A stretch of 64,000 bases of DNA from the NCBI GenBank assembly GCA_910574895.1, contig CAJTDQ010000001.1, forward strand, positions 310,001-374,000, read 5' to 3'. Both the position numbers and the translations under genes were made by a program. Source of the DNA: Eubacteriaceae bacterium (GTDB lineage: Bacteria > Bacillota > Clostridia > Lachnospirales > Lachnospiraceae). Under the pieces are notes generated by a model, which was not told the origin of the DNA, made no database searches, and was given only the letters and a program-made list of their open reading frames with translations. This document shows, piece by piece, positions 16,345-25,565 of the stretch (the stretch's first letter is position 1; every line of letters starts with the position of its first letter).

Positions 16345-17617
16345 AATCGAAGTGATGTCCATATATCTTTACTGTATCACCATCTTCTATTCCGAGTTCC
16401 TCTAATTCATCCAAAATCCCATTGTCCTTCATAAAATTCTGGAAGAACATAAATCCTTTTTCGGAATCAAGATTCGTATACCCTAACATTCTTTCAATAC
16501 GAGGACCTTCTACTGAATATACGCCCTCTTCTAACATTTCTACAGTATAAGGCAGTTCCGTAGTGATTCGATAATCATCAGGGTTATATTCCTGTTCATA
16601 AACCACTGGTGCATCTCCAATGCTATCCAGCAGTTCTCTTACATAATAAAGTAATTCTTTAAGTCCTTTTCCACTGACTGCGGAAATCGGATATACTTTA
16701 ATCTCTGGCTCAAATTCTTGTTTGATTTTATCTATGACTTCGTTGGTATCTTCATAAATTGCATCTATCTTATTTGCTGCAATTACCTGTGGTCTGTTTA
16801 ATAAATCCGGATTGTATTTTTCTAATTCATGATTAATCGCTTTAATGTCTTCAATCGGATCTCTTCCCTCAACGGAAGCCGCATCTATCATATGAATAAT
16901 TACCTTCGTACGCTCGATGTGCTTTAAGAACTGATGTCCAAGACCGACACCTTCGGATGCACCTTCTATTAATCCCGGAATATCAGCAATAACAAAACCT
17001 TTTCCACCATTCAAATCAACAACACCAAGATTTGGATTCAATGTAGTAAAATGATAGTTTGCAATCTTTGGATCTGCATTCGTTACTCTGGATAAAAGAG
17101 TCGATTTTCCCACATTTGGAAATCCAACCAGACCAACGTCAGCAATACTCTTTAACTCTAATGTAACATTTAATTCCATGCTTTTCTGACCAGGCTGCGC
17201 GTAGTTTGGTGCCTGCATTGTTGCTGTGGCATAATGCTGGTTGCCTTTACCACCACGTCCGCCTTTTAAGATAACCATCCGCTGATTATCTCCACTCATA
17301 TCAGCCACAATTTTTCCGGTTTCTTCTTCCCTGATAACAGTTCCTTCCGGAACTTTCAAAATAATATCAGCACCATTTTTCCCTGTTTTATTTTGCTTGC
17401 CGCCTTCCTGTCCCGGTTCTGCTTTGAAATTGTGTTTATGTCTAAATTCGTACAAAGTATTTAATCCCTTGTCCACTTCAAAAATAACATCGCCGCCTTT
17501 ACCGCCATCGCCGCCATTCGGACCTCCGTTCGGCACATATATTTCCCGTCGGAAAGAAACGTGTCCATCCCCGCCTTTTCCTGATTGTATAAAAATCTTT
17601 GCAAAATCTGCAAACAT
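16334..17617 (-). CDS. obgE: GTPase Obg
   Basis: This 427-residue protein has the three Obg domains: a Gly-rich Obg fold (about 1-158, with SGKGGDGHVSF and GGDGGKGGDV), a G domain (GFPNVGKSTLL, DIPGLIEGA, NKID) and a C-terminal OCT domain (about 345-420). Obg helps late 50S assembly and links it to stress responses. The ATG at 17617 has GGAGGAA directly upstream, so the 8 residues further upstream in the open frame are not coding. A terminator separates it from rpmA, suggesting its own promoter or partial readthrough. Confidence 0.96.
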   Translation of the reverse strand: MFADFAKIFIQSGKGGDGHVSFRREIYVPNGGPNGGDGGKGGDVIFEVDKGLNTLYEFRHKHNFKAEPGQEGGKQNKTGKNGADIILKVPEGTVIREEETGKIVADMSGDNQRMVILKGGRGGKGNQHYATATMQAPNYAQPGQKSMELNVTLELKSIADVGLVGFPNVGKSTLLSRVTNADPKIANYHFTTLNPNLGVVDLNGGKGFVIADIPGLIEGASEGVGLGHQFLKHIERTKVIIHMIDAASVEGRDPIEDIKAINHELEKYNPDLLNRPQVIAANKIDAIYEDTNEVIDKIKQEFEPEIKVYPISAVSGKGLKELLYYVRELLDSIGDAPVVYEQEYNPDDYRITTELPYTVEMLEEGVYSVEGPRIERMLGYTNLDSEKGFMFFQNFMKDNGILDELEELGIEDGDTVKIYGHHFDYYK

Positions 17618-17675
17618 AATATTCCTCCGTCTATAAAACATTATGCGGACAACTTCTTATTCTTATCCCGCATAG

Positions 17676-17714
17676 TTAAAAATAGGCTTCCAGTCATTCA
17701 TGACTTGAAGCCTA
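17676..17714 (-). terminator. Terminator after rpmA
   Basis: On the minus strand TAGGCTTC-AGTCAT and ATGACT-GAAGCCTA form a stem with one mismatch, followed by ATTTTT. It separates the ribosomal protein unit from obg. Confidence 0.8.
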
Positions 17715-17731
17715 CTAATATCTGTGTTTAA

Positions 17732-18016
17732 TTATTCAGCTACCGGATATACAGAAACCTGCTTTTTGTCTCTGCCTTTTCTTTCAAATCTTACGATTCC
17801 GTCTGATGTAGCAAATAATGTATCGTCACCACCACGTCCAACGTTTACGCCTGGGTGAATCTTTGTTCCACGCTGTCTGTAAAGAATGTTACCAGCCTTA
17901 ACAAACTGTCCGTCTGCTCTCTTAGCGCCAAGTCTCTTTGATTCTGAGTCTCTACCGTTCTTTGTAGAACCCATACCTTTTTTATGAGCGAAGAACTGAA
18001 GGTTCATCTTCATCAT
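17732..18016 (-). CDS. rpmA: 50S ribosomal protein L27 with Prp-cleaved leader
   Basis: This 94-residue ribosomal protein begins [14 protein letters not shown]. The LQFF-A segment is the Firmicute L27 leader removed by the protease Prp, leaving a mature N-terminus beginning AHKKG that reaches toward the peptidyl-transferase centre. The body ([34 protein letters not shown]) is typical. AAGGAGG lies 7 bases before the first ATG. The protease gene lies directly upstream, two bases away. Confidence 0.97.
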   Translation of the reverse strand: MMKMNLQFFAHKKGMGSTKNGRDSESKRLGAKRADGQFVKAGNILYRQRGTKIHPGVNVGRGGDDTLFATSDGIVRFERKGRDKKQVSVYPVAE

Positions 18017-18018
18017 AG

Positions 18019-18342
18019 CTATACCTCCTTATAATCTAATGATATAAAATCTTTGTATTCCTTTTCTAACTGCTCTAGTCCTAAAACTAAAGACTTTATT
18101 AATATTTCAGCTTCATTACTAATAGTATCTGTAAATTCAAAATCAATTATTCCATCATCTTCATGTTCAAATTGTGAAAACTTATCTGATGTCAACCCCT
18201 CAATAGAATTTACAAAATTAATCGCCAATACCGAAATACCTGCACAGATAATATCCTCACCTTCATCAGCATATCCGGCATGTCCTTCTATGCGAAATCC
18301 TGTATATGTATTATCTTTACAGTAAACTGTTATATTCGTCAT
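18019..18342 (-). CDS. prp: Ribosomal-processing cysteine protease Prp
   Basis: This 107-residue protease (YsxB family) shows the catalytic His and Cys in [18 protein letters not shown]. It removes the L27 leader before ribosome assembly, an essential step in Firmicutes such as Staphylococcus. Gene order rplU-prp-rpmA is the conserved arrangement, and the L27 encoded next door carries the LQFF cleavage motif, so enzyme and substrate are co-transcribed. Confidence 0.94.
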   Translation of the reverse strand: MTNITVYCKDNTYTGFRIEGHAGYADEGEDIICAGISVLAINFVNSIEGLTSDKFSQFEHEDDGIIDFEFTDTISNEAEILIKSLVLGLEQLEKEYKDFISLDYKEV

Positions 18343-18356
18343 AACTCTTCACCTGA

Positions 18357-18656
18357 TTAAGCATTGATTTTATCAATCTTAACTTCAGTATACTGCTGTC
18401 TATGACCATTCTTTTTATGATAACCGGTTTTTCTCTTATACTTGTAAACGATAACTTTTTTAGCCTTACCATCACCTACTACTGTAGCTTCAACTGATGC
18501 GCCTTCAACTGTTGGGTTACCAACTTTACCATCTACATAAAGAACCTGGTCAAAAGTAAACTTAGAATCAGCTTCAGCGCCGAGCTTTTCAACTCTGATT
18601 ACATCGCCTTCTGAAACCTTGTACTGTTTACCACCTGTTGCGATTACTGCGTACAT
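18357..18656 (-). CDS. rplU: 50S ribosomal protein L21
   Basis: This 99-residue protein is typical L21: [14 protein letters not shown] at the start, then GDVIRVEKL and a basic C-terminus ([19 protein letters not shown]) that contacts 23S rRNA. AGGAGGTG precedes the ATG. It is the first gene of rplU-prp-rpmA, behind a consensus promoter and a structured 5' leader of about 80 bases. Confidence 0.97.
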   Translation of the reverse strand: MYAVIATGGKQYKVSEGDVIRVEKLGAEADSKFTFDQVLYVDGKVGNPTVEGASVEATVVGDGKAKKVIVYKYKRKTGYHKKNGHRQQYTEVKIDKINA

Positions 18657-18736
18657 ATGGGCACCTCCTATTACTCATTACTCGCCAGCTTCGGTGACTG
18701 CGGATGCAGTGCTTATAACCACACTGAGCGGCATAC
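18657..18736 (-). ncRNA. Possible rplU leader RNA (L21-type)
   Basis: Between the predicted transcript start and the rplU ribosome binding site are about 80 bases of GC-richer sequence. It can form small hairpins, for example ACTGC-ATCC-GCAGT. L21 leaders of Firmicutes occupy this position and are thought to give autoregulation. I did not confirm the consensus structure. Confidence 0.45.
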
Positions 18737-18742
18737 CAAAGT

Positions 18743-18771
18743 ATAATACCACAGGTCAAATCTTATGTCAA
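18743..18771 (-). promoter_or_regulatory. Consensus promoter of rplU-prp-rpmA
   Basis: On the minus strand a perfect -35 TTGACA (18766-18771), a 17-base spacer and -10 TATTAT (18743-18748). It lies just downstream of the DUF4317 stop codon. Confidence 0.85.
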
Positions 18772-18780
18772 CAAATATCT

Positions 18781-19956
18781 TTAATTAATCTTGACACTTT
18801 CATCATCCGAAACCGGGATTACAAGACAGGACTCCCCGTTTATATTCTCACGGCGGATTAAAGATTTTTTGTTCTCATTCACCCGGATAATAATATCTTC
18901 TGAAATGTTCGTCACTTCCTCGATTTTACGGTTTAACTCTTTTATTTCTTCTTTTAAAAATGCCTTCTCATTATTATCTTTTACGACTTTTGCGGCTTTG
19001 CTGGTAACTAAATCTCCTAACAATGGCAGTTCTTCCTCTTTTAACGTGGATATATACTCTCTGCCGATTTCTGTTGCCTTTGTTTCTCCAAGTCCTGCAT
19101 ACTCTAAAGCCCCACTCACATGCTCCTCAGAAATTTCTATTTCATCCGGCTCGCTGTCAGAGAGCTGCGCCAGTTCTATATTCACAGATTCCATAATGTC
19201 ATTCAGCACTTCCACATCTGTAGCTTCAGCAACCATTTCACATAAAATATTCTGTTTCTGAGCAAAAGTCTTTTTTACCTTACAGCCTAACACATCTGTA
19301 ATAAACTCCTGATGTGGTTCTTTAGAGTCTGCTGTGTACATAAACACAGAATGGATATCTGTACTTCTCTCGTTAAATGCAGGGAAAAGAAATCCTGTTT
19401 CCGGCATCCCCACCATCCACTCTCTGTTCAAAGTTCCAATTCGCTGTTCTGATTTATTATATCCAAGCCCCGGCTTTGATAAAATCATCGGACAGACAGC
19501 ACATATAATGTACTCGTATACTTCCTCAGACTCATCCAGTTTCATATTATCAGATGTCTTTGTCAAAACATCATACCTGTCATGAAATAATAAAATTAAA
19601 TAATTTCCCATGGAATCATACTTTTCAATAATCATATCATAAAAAGCATTCAGCAGACCTTCATCCTCCAGCCCGCTTTTTTTTAGTCCCATCAGAAACT
19701 GTTGATGTCCTCCCGTTTTTTCTGCTTCCAATGGAAAATCCAATTCCAGCATGTTATTTCCGAGATTTGTTGACAAGACTTTCTTTGCGATTTCCAGATA
19801 TTTAAAATATTCTTCATCTTCCAAATTTAAAAAGTTTTCATTAAAATGTGTAACTTTATTTTTCTGATCGTCAATATAGCAGCCACACATTTTTGTAAAA
19901 GAACACTGATCCTTTTTCAATCTTCTTCTTAGTTCATTAATTGATTTTTTATCCAT
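18781..19956 (-). CDS. DUF4317 family protein
   Basis: This 391-residue cytoplasmic protein matches the DUF4317 family, which is common in Lachnospiraceae and has no known function. Visible features are the N-terminal basic stretch INELRRRLKKDQCSFTKMCGCYID, a central FLFPAFNERSTDIHSVFMYT segment shared by the family, and a C-terminal coiled-coil region (about 335-370, EEIKELNRKIEEV). Neighbours give no direct hint; it follows the SanA-like gene by 53 bases. A helper or scaffold role is only a guess. Confidence 0.8.
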   Translation of the reverse strand: MDKKSINELRRRLKKDQCSFTKMCGCYIDDQKNKVTHFNENFLNLEDEEYFKYLEIAKKVLSTNLGNNMLELDFPLEAEKTGGHQQFLMGLKKSGLEDEGLLNAFYDMIIEKYDSMGNYLILLFHDRYDVLTKTSDNMKLDESEEVYEYIICAVCPMILSKPGLGYNKSEQRIGTLNREWMVGMPETGFLFPAFNERSTDIHSVFMYTADSKEPHQEFITDVLGCKVKKTFAQKQNILCEMVAEATDVEVLNDIMESVNIELAQLSDSEPDEIEISEEHVSGALEYAGLGETKATEIGREYISTLKEEELPLLGDLVTSKAAKVVKDNNEKAFLKEEIKELNRKIEEVTNISEDIIIRVNENKKSLIRRENINGESCLVIPVSDDESVKIN

Positions 19957-20009
19957 TTTCTGTCACACATCCTTCTGTCTGATTTATATTCCTGATTGCT
20001 TTCAATTCT

Positions 20010-20705
20010 TCATTTATCATTCGTTACATCTCCGCTGACACTCAAATCAATGGTATCACCCAGATATTTCGGCTCCGGCTGTACAATACACTTTATAAAA
20101 GACTTAACTCTTGCCAGATATTCGCGAAACTTCCAATATACCATCTTCTTACTATAAAACCGTAAATCAGCTGTAACTCCTCTGGCTTCCAGTCCCAGCC
20201 GGTCTGCAATATATAATGCCCGGTACAAATGATATTCCTGCGTTACAATAATCACTTTCTTTGCTCCAAAAATATCTCTTGCCCGATATAATGAATCATA
20301 AGTTTCAAAACCGGCATGATCCATAAAAATATCTTCTGAAGGAATACCTTCATTTATGGCATACTTCTTCATTGTATTTACTTCATCATGATTTTCTCTG
20401 CCATGGTCACCTGACATTATAATTTTATCTGCAGCATGATTCTGATATAATTTATCTCCAATCTTTATTCTATCCTCCAACATCCATGTAGGACTTCCAT
20501 CGTCTCTGATTCCTGCTCCTAAAACAACAATACAGTCTGCCTCAAAATCAGAAGCCTCTTCTAAAGATATCATTCTGCTTTTTTCCTTTATGACAATATA
20601 TAAATTTATTCCCACTACAGTCAATGTCATAATAACAGCTGCAAATATCAGCCAAAATAAACACCTGATTAACATATTCTTCTTATCCTTTTTATTGTTT
20701 TTCAT
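20010..20705 (-). CDS. SanA/YdcF-like DUF218 membrane protein
   Basis: This 231-residue protein has one N-terminal membrane helix (about 12-35) and a DUF218 domain outside: DCIVVLGAGIRDDGSP, KIIMSGDHGRENHDEV, and VTQEYHLYRALYIADRLG. SanA of E. coli is linked to vancomycin exclusion and envelope integrity; the biochemical activity of the family is unsettled. It lies 12 bases after the YesN-like regulator and may belong to the same transcript, or be an older neighbour of DUF4317. Ribosome binding site AGAGGAAA. Confidence 0.87.
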   Translation of the reverse strand: MKNNKKDKKNMLIRCLFWLIFAAVIMTLTVVGINLYIVIKEKSRMISLEEASDFEADCIVVLGAGIRDDGSPTWMLEDRIKIGDKLYQNHAADKIIMSGDHGRENHDEVNTMKKYAINEGIPSEDIFMDHAGFETYDSLYRARDIFGAKKVIIVTQEYHLYRALYIADRLGLEARGVTADLRFYSKKMVYWKFREYLARVKSFIKCIVQPEPKYLGDTIDLSVSGDVTNDK

Positions 20706-20717
20706 ATGTATTTCCTC

Positions 20718-22166
20718 TTATGCTCCAAAATTATTTCGATATTGAGATGGTGTCAGACCTGTAATATTTTTAAATGTTTTCATAAAGTGTTTCTCATGGT
20801 CGTATCCCACTGCTTTTGATATTTCATTTACTTTCATGTCCGTTTCTGTTAAAAGTTTTTTCGCCTCTCCAACACGTACATTTCGCAGGTAATTTACAAA
20901 GTTTGTACCTGTATATTGTTTGAACGTAAAAGAAAACAATGAATAATTCATGGAAATATAATTAGAAACAACTGCCATATTTAAATTCGTACTATAATTT
21001 TCTTTAATATAGTCTATTGCTTTCTGCATTTTTATACCGGTCTTGTATTCATCTATATTATCACTTACCAATTCATCAAAACGGCTGATCCATTGATGTA
21101 CAACTTCCATATATTCATCAATATTTTGATAACTGAACATATCAAGAATCTCGAAAACTTCTTCCTTTTTGTTATTTAAAGACTTTTCATATACTTTCAT
21201 TGTTGTCTGAATGATAAGTTTCATTTGTTCCTGAAACTCATTCATTGGATATTTTCTTATCTTAACACCTTCTACAAAGATTTCCAACTGTTCTAAAGCT
21301 TCTTCTAATTTATTAGAGCAGATGAGATTTGCAGTCTGCATCATTAACTTTACACCATATTCATATTCAGAATCCGGTAAAATATATGTATTTGCATCCA
21401 CAATTGGCTGGCAGGTTTCAAACGCAGTACGACGCATTTCCGCAGCCTCGCAAAATGCCTGCTTGAGATCCATTAGATTATAATATACATTACTGATGCC
21501 GATATAATAATTTGAAAGCTTTTCTATTATTTCTTCTTTATATTCCGCACCACAAATAACAAGGTCTAAGTTTTCCTGCCCCTTCACAAAACAATATTTG
21601 TCCGCTGCCGTCAACTCAATATCATCATCTTTTTTACTAAAACAGAACACAATAAATTTTTGCAAAGATATATATTTTCCTATTGACAGACAAATATTTT
21701 CAATTTCCCCTTTTGTGATATTATCATAAAAAAGCATATATCGTAACTGCTGAAAAGCAACGTTTTTGTTTTGTTTCTCTTCAAAATATTTACTGTTTGA
21801 TTCCTCTTCAAACTTCTGTAATGTCTCAGTTATAATATTTCTATCTACAGGTTTTAATATATACTCCTTTACACCATTTCGAAGCATTGCAACAGCATAC
21901 TCAAAATCATCAAATCCACTAATTGCCGCAATCAGCGGTGCATTATCTAACTTCTGAGCTTCAGCAACTAAAGTAATCCCGTCAATCTTGGGCATACGGA
22001 TATCTGTAAACATAACGTCAATTTCCGTACTTTGCAAAATTTCCAGAGCTACTTCTCCATTATTACATTCTATGATTTCCTCAACGTCAACTCCTGACCG
22101 CTCTATCATGGAACGAATCCCCTGTCTGATTAGTTTTTCATCTTCTACTAATAATAATTTTCTCAT
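20718..22166 (-). CDS. YesN-type response regulator (REC plus AraC-type DNA-binding domain)
   Basis: This 482-residue regulator has an N-terminal receiver domain with the phospho-acceptor Asp55 in DVMFTDIRMPKIDG and Lys in EYILKPVD. A middle region of about 240 residues has no clear motif. The C-terminal AraC-type double helix-turn-helix runs from about 385 to 480 (NLNMAVVSNYISMNYSLFS ... EISKAVGYDHEKHFMKTF). Such regulators usually control sugar or glycan uptake genes. The start overlaps the histidine kinase stop (TAATG), with AAGGAG upstream, so the pair is co-translated. Confidence 0.94.
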   Translation of the reverse strand: MRKLLLVEDEKLIRQGIRSMIERSGVDVEEIIECNNGEVALEILQSTEIDVMFTDIRMPKIDGITLVAEAQKLDNAPLIAAISGFDDFEYAVAMLRNGVKEYILKPVDRNIITETLQKFEEESNSKYFEEKQNKNVAFQQLRYMLFYDNITKGEIENICLSIGKYISLQKFIVFCFSKKDDDIELTAADKYCFVKGQENLDLVICGAEYKEEIIEKLSNYYIGISNVYYNLMDLKQAFCEAAEMRRTAFETCQPIVDANTYILPDSEYEYGVKLMMQTANLICSNKLEEALEQLEIFVEGVKIRKYPMNEFQEQMKLIIQTTMKVYEKSLNNKKEEVFEILDMFSYQNIDEYMEVVHQWISRFDELVSDNIDEYKTGIKMQKAIDYIKENYSTNLNMAVVSNYISMNYSLFSFTFKQYTGTNFVNYLRNVRVGEAKKLLTETDMKVNEISKAVGYDHEKHFMKTFKNITGLTPSQYRNNFGA

Positions 22167-23941
22167 TACGCATTCTCCTTATCTAATGGAATCTGTATTG
22201 ATACTTTTGTAAATGCACCTTCTTTTGAATAAATTGAAAGACCATATTCGTTTCCAAAATACATTCTGATTCTCTGCTGAACATTATATAATGCCCGTCC
22301 GTGTTCTTTTCCATCCTCAATTGCATCTGCAGTATTTATCTTTTCTCTGATAAGTTTCAACTGATTTTCTGACATTCCCACTCCCACATCAGAAATTTCA
22401 ATATTTACAATATCATCATTAACAAATGCTTTGATATATATAGATGTATCTTCTGCCATATTTTCAATACCATGATATACAGAATTCTCCACAATAGGCT
22501 GTAAAGACATTTTAGGTATCTTAATATGCATAAGTTCTTCCGGAATATTCAATGACAAATAAATTTCATAGTCCTGCCGCAAATTCATCAGGTCAAGATA
22601 ATTTCTAATATTGTTAATCTCTGTTTTCAATTCTACCATGCCTGAAGTCCATTGCATACTGTAACGAAACATATTTCCCAAAGAAGTTATAGCATCACTA
22701 ATTTCAAAATCTCCTTTAATCTCTGCCATCATTTTAATTGTTTCTAATACATTATACATAAAATGAGCATTAATCTGATTTTGTAGTGAGCGGATTTCAG
22801 CATTTTTCGCCAAAAGCTGTTTATTTGTATTTTCTATATTTAACTTTTCTAATGCTGATAACATATCATTAATCTGTTTTCCAAGCTCTGAAATTTCATC
22901 ATTTCCTTTTTCTGTGAGCCGTACAAATTCACCATTTTTTATTTTGCTGACCTCTGACGTAAGATTATTAAATCTTGCAAAAGAATTATTAATCAAAATA
23001 ACAATAATGACAATAAAGCATATCATTGAGACCACTACGACTACAATATATAAAAACTGGCTTTTATAATAAGACTCAACAATCTCTTTTGTACTGCTTG
23101 CATGAACATAAACCCCTTCTAAGGACGAGCAATACATCGTAGATACCACACTGCTCTCATTATTAAACTTCATGATATTAGATTCTGAATTTGTAGTGTT
23201 TGCCAGCTGTAATATTTCCTGTTTATTGTTTGTAACGATTTCTTTATTATCATCAGAACTATAAATATGTCCATCATTTGAAACAAAACAACAAAAATCA
23301 TTTTTCTGTTCTTTGCAGAAATTTAGAAATAAATCATTTAAATCTGTTGACACCTCTAAAACTGCTAACAAATTACCATCATCATCTCTCAGATTAGAAA
23401 CAATTCCTGCGAGATGCGTCGTTTTTTTATTGCTTGAATATAAACTGTCATAATAATCAAAAACCCATTTATTATTTTTATACGAATGTGCCCAGCTCAT
23501 CTTTTCCAAACGCTCCATCTTATAAAAACTTGGATGCTTTTCCGTAATATCAGTATTCACAAAAAGCCGGACACTGTAAATGTAGGGATTAATATTAATC
23601 ATGTAGTCAATCGAGCTTATTTCCGTATCATAAAAATCAATCTTATCAACAGCCTTTAAATCTTTACCATTCCTGACATTTTCAATATATTCAATAACAG
23701 ATTTCTTCTGCAAAATAATCTGTTGCACCAGATAACATGTTTCTTCTACATCTTTATACTGACTCGATACATTTAACATATTTGTTTTCTCATTGGCTAA
23801 TGCAACACTTTTTGCATTTTTTGACATATTGAAAAACATTATGCTTGTCCACATGGAAGTACATAAAATCAATACCACCACGATAATCAATATAATCTTT
23901 TTACATAATGAAATTTTACTTTTCTGTTTCTTTTCAGCCAT
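22166..23941 (-). CDS. YesM-type sensor histidine kinase
   Basis: This 591-residue membrane kinase has two membrane helices (about 12-32 and 288-312) around an extracellular sensor region. A HAMP-like segment, the His-kinase domain with His393 in QINAHFMYNVLETIK, and an ATPase domain with the N-box LQPIVENSVYHGIE and a DVGVGM box follow. The YesM/YesN class commonly senses carbohydrates or their binding proteins. The start ATG overlaps the stop of the solute-binding protein gene (TGATG), so ligand-binding lipoprotein, kinase and regulator form one tightly coupled set. Confidence 0.94.
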   Translation of the reverse strand: MAEKKQKSKISLCKKIILIIVVVLILCTSMWTSIMFFNMSKNAKSVALANEKTNMLNVSSQYKDVEETCYLVQQIILQKKSVIEYIENVRNGKDLKAVDKIDFYDTEISSIDYMININPYIYSVRLFVNTDITEKHPSFYKMERLEKMSWAHSYKNNKWVFDYYDSLYSSNKKTTHLAGIVSNLRDDDGNLLAVLEVSTDLNDLFLNFCKEQKNDFCCFVSNDGHIYSSDDNKEIVTNNKQEILQLANTTNSESNIMKFNNESSVVSTMYCSSLEGVYVHASSTKEIVESYYKSQFLYIVVVVVSMICFIVIIVILINNSFARFNNLTSEVSKIKNGEFVRLTEKGNDEISELGKQINDMLSALEKLNIENTNKQLLAKNAEIRSLQNQINAHFMYNVLETIKMMAEIKGDFEISDAITSLGNMFRYSMQWTSGMVELKTEINNIRNYLDLMNLRQDYEIYLSLNIPEELMHIKIPKMSLQPIVENSVYHGIENMAEDTSIYIKAFVNDDIVNIEISDVGVGMSENQLKLIREKINTADAIEDGKEHGRALYNVQQRIRMYFGNEYGLSIYSKEGAFTKVSIQIPLDKENA

Positions 23942-25527
23942 CACTTATCTAATCCTAATTTTTCGATATTTTCATTCATTTTTTCTGTTAGCGCTTTTAA
24001 AACTTTTTTATATCCTTTACTGTATCTTTCTTTTATAAAGGAATTGTAAATTCGTTCAAATTCAACATCACTTTTTGCCAAAAGTAATTTTGGTAACGTT
24101 TTTCCCCAACTGGAATCAATGTCATTCTTTATTCTTCCTATTTCAGAATCCGCATCAAATGTGATGGTATACTGACCTACATATGTAGTATAAGGATAGG
24201 TCCACTGTTTCAACTGGGTTATAGGATTGTTCTTATCATCTTTAATCCACTGGGATGCCATGGCATCGTTCTGCATCATCCAGTAACAGGAATCTGCTCC
24301 ATATTTTTCATCAAACTGAGTTCTGTCAGTATATAAAACTTTTTTGATATCATCTTTCATTTCAGGAATTCCCTCTGTATTATATTCCCAGGTCTTTCCC
24401 TCCACTCCAAGCCAGGTCATTTTCTGGCCTTCTTCACTAATTAAGTATGTAAGCAGCTTTATTGCTTTTTCCGGATTTTTACAATTTTTTGATATCAGTG
24501 TAACCGTCCACCCATTGATACTGGTTCCCGGAAGAGTATAATCATCTCCCTTAGAATTTTTCGGGCCGTCTACAGCAATATAAATACTGTCCGGATTATT
24601 TGCATACAATTGCTTTTCCTGATCTGCCATATCTGTATACTGATAAATCATACAAAAGTATTGTCCATCACTTATTTTTTCACTCATCTGTGTTCTGGAA
24701 TCAATAAAAATTTCGTCCTTTAACAGACCCTTTCTTGCCAACTGGTTAAATGTTTTTAACCACATAATATAATCTTTATTTTTAATTCTGTCTATAGCAT
24801 TTCCTTTTTTATCAACATATGGAATAGCAAGAAAGTCCATTAAATAATTGTCAAATGAATCGCACCCGATTTCATTAAATTCAGTGCATCCTACAGGAAT
24901 CATTTCTTTTCCGTCAATCTTCGGAAACATCTTAGCTGCTTTTTCTACTGCTGAAATAAAGCCTTCCGGAGTTGTCATATCAGGTTTACCTATGGCCTCA
25001 TAAATATCTTTTCTTACAAGAAAACTTTCATTAGAAGCTAATGTATCATACTTTTCATAATCAGATGGTGAACAGGCTGAATTTGGATACTGATATAGAT
25101 GCCCATCGTTGCTTCTATGCCAGTTAACAACCTCATCATTCACAACTTTATAAAAATATTTGTCATACTTATCTGCCAGAGTATCCAAAGCATAAATTTT
25201 GTTCTCATTAATCATCTGGCTGATTTCAGGTTCCCACCACCCAAGAGTAATAATATCCGGCAAAGTATCACCGGCTATCATGGAATCCAGTTTCTCATTC
25301 GGATTTCCTGAAGGTGTGACAAACTCAATATTACACCCTGTTTTTTCAGCGATGGCTTTAGAAACCATATTATTGCCCCAATCAGCTGTAAACCAGGAAA
25401 AATTCACGTACCACGAAAGATTTACCTTTTCCGGCTTATCTTCAGTCTTTTTGTCACCACAACCTGTCAAAGATGCTATCATACCCAAACAAATAACAGA
25501 TACAATTATTTTTTTTACCTTTCCCAT
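23941..25527 (-). CDS. Solute-binding lipoprotein of ABC-transporter type
   Basis: This 528-residue protein has a lipoprotein signal peptide with the lipobox LTGC at Cys23 and the long cluster-type solute-binding fold seen in LplA/YtcQ-like oligosaccharide-binding proteins. Typical pieces are CNIEFVTPSGNPNEKLDSM, DTLPDIITLGWW and GWTVTLISKNCKNPEKAIKL. The ATG at 25527 has AGGAGG upstream; the longer frame to 25566 lacks support. No permease or ATPase gene adjoins. It probably presents a sugar ligand to the YesM kinase encoded next to it, or works with permeases elsewhere. Confidence 0.9.
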   Translation of the reverse strand: MGKVKKIIVSVICLGMIASLTGCGDKKTEDKPEKVNLSWYVNFSWFTADWGNNMVSKAIAEKTGCNIEFVTPSGNPNEKLDSMIAGDTLPDIITLGWWEPEISQMINENKIYALDTLADKYDKYFYKVVNDEVVNWHRSNDGHLYQYPNSACSPSDYEKYDTLASNESFLVRKDIYEAIGKPDMTTPEGFISAVEKAAKMFPKIDGKEMIPVGCTEFNEIGCDSFDNYLMDFLAIPYVDKKGNAIDRIKNKDYIMWLKTFNQLARKGLLKDEIFIDSRTQMSEKISDGQYFCMIYQYTDMADQEKQLYANNPDSIYIAVDGPKNSKGDDYTLPGTSINGWTVTLISKNCKNPEKAIKLLTYLISEEGQKMTWLGVEGKTWEYNTEGIPEMKDDIKKVLYTDRTQFDEKYGADSCYWMMQNDAMASQWIKDDKNNPITQLKQWTYPYTTYVGQYTITFDADSEIGRIKNDIDSSWGKTLPKLLLAKSDVEFERIYNSFIKERYSKGYKKVLKALTEKMNENIEKLGLDK

Positions 25528-25565
25528 AACACTCCTCCTACGTAATCTGAGTTCAAAAATAAACA

